Source: Mikania micrantha (Eukaryota > Streptophyta > Magnoliopsida > Asterales > Asteraceae). Taken from it: a stretch of DNA of 64,000 nt. The notes beneath the pieces are model-generated. The model had not been told where the DNA came from. It did not search any database and saw only the letters and a program-made list of their open reading frames with translations. This document shows positions 1 through 10,960 of the stretch, in pieces. The stretch is taken from NCBI GenBank assembly GCA_009363875.1, contig CM018694.1, positions 2,976,001 through 3,040,000 of the forward strand, in the 5' to 3' direction. The position numbers and the translations under genes were made by a program. How positions within the stretch are numbered: position 1 is the stretch's first letter; every line of letters starts with the position of its first letter.

Positions 1-339
1 TAAACATGAGGCTAGAGGAATCGTGAGCGACTTTAGAGCGTGAAGGCATGCTTATTAGTCGGTTTAAAACCTAATATCTCCATTGTAATTTCAGTGGGGC
101 CATGTTGAAGGCCATGAGATGCCATAAACAACAAAGTTCAATTATTCATGATCGTTCGTTTAGAGTGTCCTGGACATTGATTGTGACGTAGCCCATTTTC
201 TGGCAGGTTGGTGCAGGGGAGAGCCAAGCATCCTATGCGACAAGAAGTTTCCAAAAAAAACTAAAAGGTAAATTTTATATATTCATAGTACAACCAACTA
301 TGTTGTACTAAGTCGATTTTGATCAGTTAAGAAAAATTA
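1..339. other. no gene recognised
   Basis: No coding region or repeat is recognised here. The stretch could be intron of the LMBR1-like gene, because that gene's N-terminal exons are not in the window and must lie to the left if they exist. It runs directly into a LINE remnant. Confidence 0.4.
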
Positions 340-888
340 TGAGTCAAGAAGATTTAAGATAGAGAGAGTTGAGACAATAGAGATGAGGATGTTGAGATGG
401 ATGTGTGTGCTTACAAAGTTGACCTGATAAAGAATGAAGTATTCAGGGAAAGATTCGGGCATGTGCAAAACTTGTAAAAAAAGCGGAGACTCTCTGTGTG
501 TAGAGGAAGCATGGGCAAACCAAGGTTGACATGGGATGAGCGGATTCGTATAGAGTTGCACCTTTTTAAGGACATGATCGCTAATAAGAGTTCTTGGAGA
601 CTCATGATAAAGTTAAGATATTTATAGAGTTTTTGAGGATAAAGGTTAGTCAGTTGTAGTTTTAAACATGACCTTAGTATATGATCTTCTAGGACTACAC
701 TTTGTTCGTTCTCTTTTGTTTTTCTGCCATGTATTCCTGTTTTATTTAATCTTGTAATGTGTTTTCCCATATGTGAAAAACTATTCATTTGTATGTTTAT
801 GCTTGTGTGTGTGTTTCTACAGAAGCAACCTCTTTATTCCATTCGGATATGGGTAAAGTTTACCCTCATCCCCTACTGTTAGTGGGAC
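340..888 (+). mobile_element. LINE (non-LTR) 3' end remnant
   Basis: Broken forward frames match the conserved C-terminal tail of plant LINE reverse transcriptases: EMRMLRWMC near 380-405, RFGHVQ near 451-470, then GKPRLTWDERIRIEL near 510-555 and SSWRLMIK near 590-615. Stops and shifts interrupt it. The 3' untranslated tail (about 820-888, resuming at 1588-1625) has the AAGCAACCTCTTTATTCC, GGGTAAAGTTTACCCTCATCC and TAGTGGGACTTTATATGGG blocks typical of the plant LINE/SINE tail. The tail is split by the hAT MITE at 889-1587. Assignment rests on remembered family consensus; the element is dead. Confidence 0.7.
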
Positions 889-1587
889 CGAAGTCACAGA
901 ATTCGCTCTATAAGCCATGAATTTCGAATTGGTTCGTTTCGGTCCCATTCGAATTCGATAGCGAATTGATCGTCTAGGTTCGTTGCTTCAATTCGCAGCA
1001 TAATCGAGAATCAAATTCGCTTTATACTGGAACCAATTGAAGTTGAATCGTGAATTTCTGAACCCTAAATCGCGATTTGAACCAAAAACTGTAAACCATA
1101 AATCGCGAATCGAACCAATGTTTCGTGAATTTGGAAGGAAATTTCTATTCACATGAATTTAAATGATTCGTGAGTCGTGAACGGCTCCTCATTCACGTGA
1201 AATTTCTCTTCGCATGAAATTTGGATTGATCACCAATTTCAATTTTCAGTCTTAGTTGTCTTCTTCTGTTCTCCTTAATTCACGAAAATCTTAATTTATA
1301 AATCTGATACGAATTTTTGCAATTTTGTGTTTTATTTATTTTGGTATTTGTGTTTGCTTTTTTGACTATTTTGAAACAATCTTGAATTAGAATATATGTT
1401 GAGTTATTTTATTTTGGAACAATCTTTATTTTGAATATATGTGTAGCGAACTGATATTATTAGGAAACCGAACCCGACCTTACCAAAATGAACCTACCCC
1501 CTTGCGAATTGAATTCATGGCCTCTAGCGAATCGCGAACCCGTTCCTTGTTCCCGAACCGAGGCGAACTGCGAATTAGTTGACTATG
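889..1587. mobile_element. non-autonomous hAT-like MITE
   Basis: A 699-bp insertion is flanked by a perfect 8-bp target duplication AGTGGGAC (881-888 and 1588-1595), the length made by hAT transposases. The ends are imperfect inverted repeats: CGAAGTCACAGAATTCGC on the left, and CATAGTCAACTAATTCGC as the complement of the right end. It has no transposase ORF. The interior is full of GAATTCG, GCGAATTG and CGAACC variants, resembling the subterminal transposase-binding repeats known for Ac-type elements. Excising it restores a continuous LINE tail, which confirms both borders. Confidence 0.78.
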
Positions 1588-1689
1588 AGTGGGACTTTAT
1601 ATGGGTATGTTTATTTGCATATACAGATCTTTTACTTGTAATGTTTGAATCATCTCAATAAAAATATCCTAGTTACCGCCCGCGGATGT

Positions 1690-2420
1690 AGGTCATTTTA
1701 GACCAAACCATGTTTAACCCTCGTGTTCTTTATTGCTTTCGTGTGTGTGTTTTGGTTTGTATTGAAATCCCTAGCAACCTACCATCTAGACGGTTGGATA
1801 CCATTCTGGTTGTTGATTGCCTAAAAAAATACACATATTTTATCCTGCTTTCTCACTCTTTTACAACCAAATTTGTGGCTGCTTTATGTATAAAAAGGTG
1901 GTTCGCCTTCATGGGTTCCCTCGTTCCATTGTCCAGGATCTTGATATCATTTTCTTAAGCCACTTTTAATAGGAGTTTTCTTTTTTTTTTTTCAAGTTAG
2001 ACTAAATTAAAATTAAGTACCAGCTAGCATCCACAAATTGATGGCCAAACAGAAGTGCTTAACCGCTGTTTGGAAGCTTTTGGGTTGGAAGCTTACCTCT
2101 ATGTTTTGGTTTATTCTCAAATGAAGGCTAAACGGAGCAAACCAATGAATCTAGATGGGTCGGATGAGTTGCGGGAGATGTTATCTGGCTTTGACCCATT
2201 TTTATCACCTTCCTACTAATTCTCAGCATATCCTAAAGGAGAAGAATTAGGAGGAGTTAGTTATCTTTGAAGATCGAGGAATCAATCTCCCAATTATGTC
2301 ATTCGGAAGAAGTCTTCTACAGAGGGAAAGCTTGTTGCGAGTAAGTGGAGAGGAAAGATCTAAGAGATTCTTATCTCATTCCAATCCAGTGGCTCAGCTA
2401 GTAACCAATGGCTAAAACTA
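1690..2420 (+). pseudogene. Ty3/gypsy integrase remnant
   Basis: Forward frames show an integrase core: a DTILVVDCLKKYTYFILLSH stretch (about 1798-1855), then KFVAALCIKRWFAFMGSLVP and a decayed SDRD-like segment near 1930-1950. Next comes a HPQTDGQTEVLNRCLE-like stretch near 2030-2080, where the third acidic residue of the DDE triad sits. Frames shift several times. The following 2280-2420 sequence may be the C-terminus. The TGTTAGATAACTGTCATAG block near 2433 may begin a remnant 3' LTR. It is non-functional and its clade is not determined. Confidence 0.65.
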
Positions 2421-2885
2421 AAAAATCCATTGTTAGATAACTGTCATAGAAATTTAAGAAGTAGCTATCCTGTTTGTTTTTGTTCATGTTTTTATTTATC
2501 TGGATCTTCTCTGTAATCACAGAGACTTGCCCATCTTTAATTAGGCTAACCAATTTGCTTAATTACAATCGCAATTCCCTTTTAAATTCTTGTTCTTATC
2601 TCAAGATGTCCTTGGTCAATTTGTTTTTTACATTTCTTTTTGATGAAAAAAGAGTTTTTCGGCTAAAGATTTTTTGGCAGTCCTATGCTATGAAATTCAG
2701 GTGAATTGAATATGGCTAACCTTTCATACTTGTGTACATGTTAATCTGGTTTGATATTATCTTAAACCATTGAGAATCTGATTCCTTTTGTAATGGTCTG
2801 ATTGTGATGCAAAGTTTTTTGTGCTTCACATTTTATTGGCACCATGGATCTATTAAAAACTTGGATTCTTTTTTTATACTTGCAG
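2421..2885. other. AT-rich stretch before first visible LMBR1 exon
   Basis: Possible decayed LTR sequence near 2433-2560, then AT-rich DNA ending in a T-rich tract and the acceptor ACTTGCAG at 2878-2885. This is probably intron of the LMBR1-like gene. No other coding signal was seen. Confidence 0.4.
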
Positions 2886-5800
2886 CGAGTATTTGACATG
2901 TGTCATGGAAGCCCTCAAATTAGAAGACACAATAAAGAATTGTGAACAATGCAACGAGAACGGGTGGTATGTTTTGAAACTTATTACAATATTTTCTTTT
3001 TCTCGTTTTAATCTAGTTGTGCATTTTGTCTATCGGAGAATATGAATGAAACTGTTCATTTATATTCCTTTGTAACTTAGACCATTGCCTTCTGATTGAA
3101 AATGTATTTCATGCTTTTGTAGTTTATATAAATTTCAAAAAAAAAATTCTCCCCACACAAATGGTTAAGAAACCCATTCCAATAGATTCATCAATACATT
3201 TGTAATCAAATATGTATGAAAATCACCGCTTGCTTGATCCATCACATTTGTATGGACCTAACTTGGTTAGCTGACACCTTTTGTTTTTATCTCTATGCTT
3301 TTTTTAGACAACTAGTGTATCATTAAAGCATAATCCTTTGTATCAAATGATTCCTATCATTCAATAGAGTACAACTAAAAGAGGATTCACTTCAAAGTTT
3401 TTCCCTAGTATAATACACGATTAGAAAAATCTGGCCAAATTTTACCCAGGTCATTATTCAGACGGCTTTCTCATATTATCAGTCTTAGATAGTATTTTAG
3501 ATTCTAAATTACTATCTAAGACTAGGGGTGTTCATCGGGTCGGATAACGAGTTATTCGGGTTTGAAAATTTTTTGGTCTATCAGAAACCCGACTGGCCCG
3601 AAACTCAAAATATATTACCCGACTCGAACAACCCAAAAATCCGACCCGACCCGAATCTAAAATCATATTATCCGACCCAAACAACCCGATTAGATTTCGA
3701 ATGAGTTTTTTTCGGGTTTCGGATACGATTCGGATTTCGGATTCTTTCAAGTTTCGGATATTTTGAACACCCCTAATTTAGATCCATATATTTACTTAAG
3801 TATTCTAGAGGGTGGTTAAATGTATTATTTTATTCTATATAAAATATCTCTATTATAATTGATATTTGACAATCAATAATAAAATACTTTAAGGGTTTAA
3901 CTTGGTATTAGAGCCAAGAAACCCTAGCTGCTGTCGCCATAATCTTCTATTTTTTTCCCAATCGAGCCTCCCAACACAGATTGATCATGCCAATGATTTC
4001 GTCCTTTACAACCATTGAGAAAACTACTCATAATTCTCACAAATTCGCTTTCAAACTCTCTCCTACCAACTATGGATACTGGAAATCGATGATTCACCCT
4101 TTTTTAATCACCAATGGTTTATTTGGTTATATTGATGGTACCATTCCTTGTCCTATGCTGCACCCAACATTCTCTAACAAATCTCCTTTTGATCTCTTCA
4201 AATGACCCCCAATTATTCATTTCTTCGAGTTTTTGGTTGCTAGTGTTTTCCTTACCTTCTTCCATATAATCACCACAAACTGGATTTCCATTGGGCTGCA
4301 GTCTCGTTCATTATGGGTATCGGTGTCTTGACTTAGCCAATGATTGTGTATATATCGTACGTCATGGCCGCTTCAACGAGCAAGTCTTTCCCTTCACTCC
4401 TATGACCGAACATGCTCCTCCACCTGATTCATATTTTTCCTCTTTTCCTACCCCTGTTCCATACATATCAGATCTGTCCTCTGGACCTGATACTGCTGTT
4501 CAACCACCCCCATCTTCTAATTAGCAACCCTCTGTTGCTATTCCACAACCTTTATCTCCTACTCAGCAGCCCGAAGCTGCTCAGCAACCCCTTTCCTCTG
4601 CTGCACAGCCCACTTTGCATCCTATTCTGGTCCAGATTCCACCTGCTCAACAACCATGTGCTCATCCTGCTAATCTCAAGCCTAATCCCTAACCACCGGC
4701 TCGCTACACTCCCTCTTCTTATCACACCTTAATCAACCATTCTTCCTCTCTTGAACCCACTTCTTTTACCATTGCCTACTAATACCCATAATGGCGTCGT
4801 GCCATGACTGAAGAATTTGAGGCTCTAGCCAAGGTTTAAAAAAGCGGAAACGAGCCTCGAGGCGTTTTCTGTTAGCCTAAGCCTCGAGGCGGACCGAGGC
4901 GTAAGCCTCAAAACAACCTTGAAAAATAAATAAAATTACATATATATTTCATAAAAGCCACAATTTAACATAAAACAAATGATAAAAGTATCACAAGGTA
5001 TAATATATTTGAAAAGGTAGAGCAAATCGAATTCGAAAATGCATTGTATAATGAAATTAAGTACCATCAGCAGTTTATGTTGTATATTTTTAGTGTAAAA
5101 TGGATGCAAAGGAATCCTAAAGAATTTGGAGGTGTAAATTACACGCTAGTTAAGATTTCTAAGCTCCCAACCAAGCGGGGGTCAAGGGGGCCGCGCCCCC
5201 TTGCGGGGTCCTAGGGGCAGCGCTTCTGGCGGGGTCCAAGGGGCAGAGCCCCTGGTGGCGGTCCCGCTGGCCAGTCAGCGGGCGGGGGTCAAGGGGGCAG
5301 CGCCCCTTGTGGGGTTCGGGGCAACGCCCTGAAACCTAAACAAAATGTCATAAGTTAATATGTTCGGGATTAACTTCCGTATGCTAGATTTATTGTATAC
5401 GCGTGCTAACGTGCTTTAGTTCAATTAGGTTTCTTATTAACTTCCTTATGCGTTTTTTGGACGCCTCGGCCGAGGCGTACGCCTCGAGGCGCGCCTCGGA
5501 ACGCCTTTTTAAACCATGCTCTAGCTAAGAATGGAACTTGGTCTCATGTACCTGAGTACCTCATGTTAAAATATCAATGTCATTATTACAAGTGGGTCTA
5601 TAGGTCTGAAGCAGTATCCTAAGGGCAAAGTTACTCGGTATAAAGTACGGCTTGTTGCCAAAGGTTTCAATCAAAAACTGAGTATTGATTTTCAAGAGAC
5701 GTTTAGTCCAGTTATCAATGCATCCACAATTCGGGTTATTTTATCTCTTGCTATCACTTGCCAATGGTCGTGCAGACAACTCGATGTTCAAAATGCTTTT

Positions 5801-8800
5801 CTTCATGGTGACTTGCAAGAGAGTGTTTATCTCAGACAACCCCTGGTTTTGTTGACAAGAATCACCTGGACTATGTTTGTCTTCTTCATAAGTCCTTACA
5901 TGGGCTTAAACAGGCCCCTAGGGTGTGGTTTCAACGTTTATCAACCACCCTACATCATATTGGCTTCATAGGTTCAAAAATACATCCATTTTTATCATGC
6001 AAACTAAAGGCACCTTGGTCTATGTCCTTGTTTATGCTGATAACATAATTGTTACCGAGAACAATACTAATGCCATTGATATTGTTATCTCTCAGTTGAG
6101 CACTTCTTTTGCGATTAAAGATTTGGGCCATGGTTTAAAAAGCGCTGGAAAAAATCTTGAGAGGCTTAGCCTCATGGGGGGTAGCTGGAACCTACGACGC
6201 GGTCTGTCTGAGGCGGTGAGGCTTAAGCCTTACTAAACATGCCTTATTTTTTCCCTGCAATGTGTTTTGACCTGTCTTGGACTCTTTTTGACCAATTTGA
6301 TAGAATACACACTAGCCACCCAAACTCAAATTAAACTAGGAAAAAACTGTTCTCCCAGACTTTAAATGCACAATTCATCCATTTTTCCTTTAGGCTTCGA
6401 ACGCATACTTCACCCTTCCATTCTCTAAGGCTTTGAAAGCTTCCATTCTCTTGGATTTCATATTCGATAAGATGAATAAGTTGTTGTACATTATGTACAC
6501 TAAGAAATTAAAGAAAAAGTTTATAAGGAAGACTAATCTAAAAGATAATGAGAATCTGACGGTTCACGAGGAGGTTTTATCGGATGATGAGTGGATAGTC
6601 AACTTAAGTTTTGATGAAGATGACATTAGTGGAGTTGGCGGGTCAAATGGGAAAGAAGTTAGAGTTCATTATATAGGAAAAGAAAACCGTTGGTTGAAGT
6701 TAATTTGGTTGATGAAGATGATGAGAACTAAATTTGGATAATAAAACCATTGAGAATGGTTGCAAAAGAAAAAAATATTTTTATAATATTTAAATCTCAT
6801 AACATTATTAAATTAGGTTATTGAAGTATTTTGCTTAAATTGTGATACTTGTGACGTTTGTTTTATAATAAATTGTGACTTTTATGAGATGTATCTATTA
6901 AATTAATTATTTTTTAATAATGTTTTGAGGCTTAAGCCTCGTGAGTCTATCAGAAAACGCCTCGAGGCTCGTTTCCGTTCTTTTAAACCTTGATTTAGGC
7001 AACTTACACTACTTCTTGGGTATTGAAATTGTCCACCATGGTAGATACGTCATCCTATCACCGTGCAAATACATCTCTGATCTGATTGCTAAAGCTGGAC
7101 TTTCTGAATGTAAGCGAATTTCGTCGCTGTGGAGTAGTTCACAGGTCTTGGTGCTCCATGACAGCCCCCTTCTTCTTGATCCTACCAAGTATCGTCACAC
7201 AGCTGGGAGTCTGGGACCCTTCAATATGCCTCTTTATCCAGACCGAATATCACGTTTGCTGTCAACAAGGTGTGTCAATTCATACATGCTCTAACAAACA
7301 ACCATTGGTCTGCTGTTAAAAGGATTCTACGCTATCTCAAAGGCACGTCTCACTTCGGTCTCTTTACAAGACATGACTTTGGATCCACTCTTCAGGCCTT
7401 CACTGATACAGCTTAGCAAAACACACTTTAAGCCTATTCTAATGCTGATTGGGCAGGCTGTCCAGATGACCGTCGATCCATGTGGGGATTTGGCATCTAT
7501 TTAGGATCCAATCTCATCTCTTGGAATGCAAAAAAACAACAAACAGTGTCTCGCTCCTCAACCGAATCAGAGTATAAAGCTTTTGCTGATACAATGGTTG
7601 AACTAACCAGGCTAGAGGCTCTTTTACGTGAGCTCGGTATAAAGCTTTTGCTGATACAATGGTTGAACTAACCAGGCTAGAGGCTCTTTTACGTGAGCTC
7701 GGAATTACCACCAATTCCTAATCTAGGGGCGACGTATCTTTCTGCTAATCTAGTGTTCAATGCTAGAACCAAACATGTTGAAGTCGATTTCACTTTGATA
7801 GAGAAAAGGGGGCTCAAAGGAAAATTAAAAGCTCCATTTTTATCTACACATGACCAAATTGCTGATATCTTCAGAAAACCTCTACCGTCAAAGATTCCTA
7901 ATGCTTTGGTCCAAGTTATAGGTCGTTCCCAGTCCTCAACTTGCGGGGAATTGTTAGATAGTAATTTCGATCCATATATTTACTTAAGTGTTATAGAGGG
8001 TAGTTAAGTGTGTTATTTTATTCTATATAAAATATCTCTACTGTAGTTGATATTTGACAATCAATAACAAACTACTTTCATGGTTTAACTATTAGAACGG
8101 GCAGAGTTAGATATGCAATCAGAGCATGCTTGAATCCTTTAGTATTTTTTATCAAAATTATCTGACTTCTGCTGCTTGTTTTGTCATCAGACTGTAAGCA
8201 TCTTGCTGATATATTGAAGTTTCTTGCAGGAAATTTGGTTCAAGCTTCAGACCTAAAAGGAGTGGTGCTTTAGGAAGCTATCTTGATACAATGGGTACTT
8301 TTTATTCTTAATTCTTAATTCTTAATTCTTAGTGCAAACATTTTAAATAATTAATAAATACTTGCTGTCAAATAGCATAACTATACACTATTTTAGTAGC
8401 AATTTAATAGTTTGAATAAAATGATTTAGGAGGTTTTTTGCATTAAATACATATTGTGGACGAGCATATATATTTGAAGTAAAATGTTGGTTTCTTCTTG
8501 GCGGATGTCTCTTTGTAGAACTAATATGGCGGTGCATTTTGTGGAGGCAACTCAAAAGACTATTGGCCATCCTCCTCGGTTTTATGTCAGCTGCTATTCT
8601 TTTGGCAGAGGCGACTCTCTTGCCTAGTGGTGTTGATCTGTCTGTTTTCTCTATATTAATAAACTCTATAGCAACACAAGAGATGCTTGTGCAGGTAATA
8701 TTTCATTCCTATTTTTAAGTTTTTTTCTGAAAATTTTTGCATCTTTTCTCTTTGTAGGCTTTTTACCGCTAAGTTTTTAGTTCTCAACCACACATTAATT

Positions 8801-10927
8801 TAAATTTTCTCTGAAATGTAGGTTGTTGCATTTGTTCCTCTTTTCTACATGTGCATCAGCTCATACTACTCTTTGTTCAAAATTGGTATGCTGACCTTTT
8901 ATGCATTTACACCAAGGCACACAAGCTCTGTGAGCTTGCTCATGATATGCTCGTAAGATTACGTTCGTTTGTTTTTTAAACCCTTTTTCTTCCAATAATT
9001 GCATTTCTAAGTGTAAAACTGATCTGCCTCAGAATGGTTGCCCGCTATGCACCTCCGGTTTCCTTCAATTTTCTCAATCTCATTAGTCTAGATGGGGAGA
9101 AGACGACTATTTTTGAAAAGGTGTGTCCTTTTGACTTTTTTTTTTAAAAAAAAAATACAGTTTTAACAGACACTTTTGTTGCAGCGGATGGGAAGTATTG
9201 ACAACGCTGTCCCTTTTTTTGGGAAAGGATTCAACAAACTGTATCCACTTATTATGGTTGTATATACACTCCTAGTTGCAAGTGGTTTCTTTCACAGGAT
9301 AATTAAAGTTAGTGGAATTTGGAAGAGAATTTTATTTCAAAATGAAGTAGATGAGCTCGATGGTGTTGATCCAACAGGACTACTTATTTTGAAAAATGGT
9401 AATCCATGAGAGTTATTTTTAATATCTTAGTATTATAATCTCTTTTTTTAGTATCAACTATTTGTCCTCTCGTATGTAGAGCGTGCTTGGCTTGAACAAG
9501 GGCACACCATTGGTGAAGAACGTATTCCATTAGCAAGAAATTTCAACGATGCAGACATCGACACAGAGTCGGGAAACGTCAGCACGGTAAGTTATTTCTG
9601 GTTGGTTATATAAAACATTTTCGGAAATTATTAACTTCTAAAATCTTCAAATATAGTTACAAATATGCCTTTTGAAATCTCTTGCTCGCAACTGTTTTTG
9701 AGCTATTGAAAATGACCTGGTTTGGCCCATAGTTGAAAAGGGCACAAGATAACTAAGCTGGTTTTTGGGGTTTTAAACATGCTTTTGGCTTGTTTAGGAC
9801 TAGTTTAGAAAGGTAGAGGCTGATTTCAGGCCTTCTTTTAAAATTTTAAGCAACTTTGTCTGGAGTTTGCAATAGTGGGCCGGAATTTACAGGATTCAGC
9901 TAGAATCTCATTGGAGTTTTGCTTGAATCCTTACAAAAACTTTGTTTTAAATTGCACACATATTGCGTTGATGCAATGATGTGATGATCATAGCACATCA
10001 CAACCCTTGTTGCAATGCTTTTACATGATGCGACCATATTACGTTAGATTCCACATATTACGGTGCTCGTAGGATATGATGTGATGCGTGCAACACATCG
10101 ATTTTTGTTTTTTATCACTTTTTTGGAACTGGGTTGGGATGGAGATGAAGAAAATGGGAAGATTGAAGAGACGAGAGTACTTACCAGGAGATAAATGAGG
10201 GCTGCAAAGATGCATCAGGGGAGAGGAAATGAGGAGGCTGAGAACGAGGGAGAGGAAACAAGAAGGCAGTAGGCTGAGATAGAATTTGTTAGAAACATAG
10301 AAACTGATCTCCTAAATATGCTTAATAAAGCATGTACATTTAGTTGTTTAAGTTGTTAAGTGAATTCCAACATAGATTACTTGTATCTTACTCACAAAAT
10401 ACTACACATGTAAATAAAAGACTTGATTCGGTGATTAGAGGCTAAAAATATTGAAATATGCCTAAAAATATTTTTTTTTGGTAACATACAACAAGCACAT
10501 GATGCGCCTGCATCACGCAACACGCCTTGTGCATCGGATTTTGAGACCAAATGCATCAAAGTGAGTCTCATAATTAAAATCCATGTTTCCAAAGACTTGT
10601 TGGAACCTTGCGGCCGAAGGCCTAGTCGCAAGGCGTTTTTTGTGCACCGTGCCTCGTTTGAGAGCCTAGGCACGGGCCTGGAGGGCTTTTGATAACATAG
10701 GTTTGATTCAGACCCGTAAATCAATCCGCTTGATTTCAGGACCGAGATGGTTTTAAGATGAAGCCAACAAGCAGCCTTTTAAATGTAAACAAGAAAGAAA
10801 ACCAGAGATATAATAGGAGCAGAGAAGCCATCAGTAGCAAATATGCTGCTGCGTTTCAAAGCAGACAAGCTTCAAATACAAACTTAGCTTCAGCTAAAGT
10901 CTCCTTGCTTGATTCTACCACCAATGG

Positions 10928-10960
<33 letters not shown>

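Larger units (their letters stand above)
3776..8089 (+). mobile_element. decayed Ty1/copia LTR retrotransposon with nested MITEs
   Basis: Short LTRs (about 130-140 bp) share AGATCCATATATTTACTTAAG, TATATAAAATATCTCTA and TTGACAATCAATAA: the 5' copy at 3776-3902 (its start broken by the MITE at 3523) and the 3' copy at 7952-8089. Between them are a primer-binding site, a gag start, and the integrase tail, RT and RNase H in copia order. All are broken, and gag to integrase is largely deleted. Two Mutator-like MITEs interrupt the RT. The element sits in sense orientation within an intron of the LMBR1-like gene. Confidence 0.85.

Noticed and set aside
181..291. Possible upstream LMBR1 exon: after TGGCAG, ending AAAAG before GTAAAT, phase-compatible with the exon at 2886
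   Set aside because: The translation in the needed frame (…CDKKFPKKTK) does not resemble the expected family sequence before EYLTCVMEA.
10392..10724. 110-codon reverse-strand ORF in the last LMBR1 intron
   Set aside because: Lies in repeat debris, with no recognisable domain and no conservation cue.
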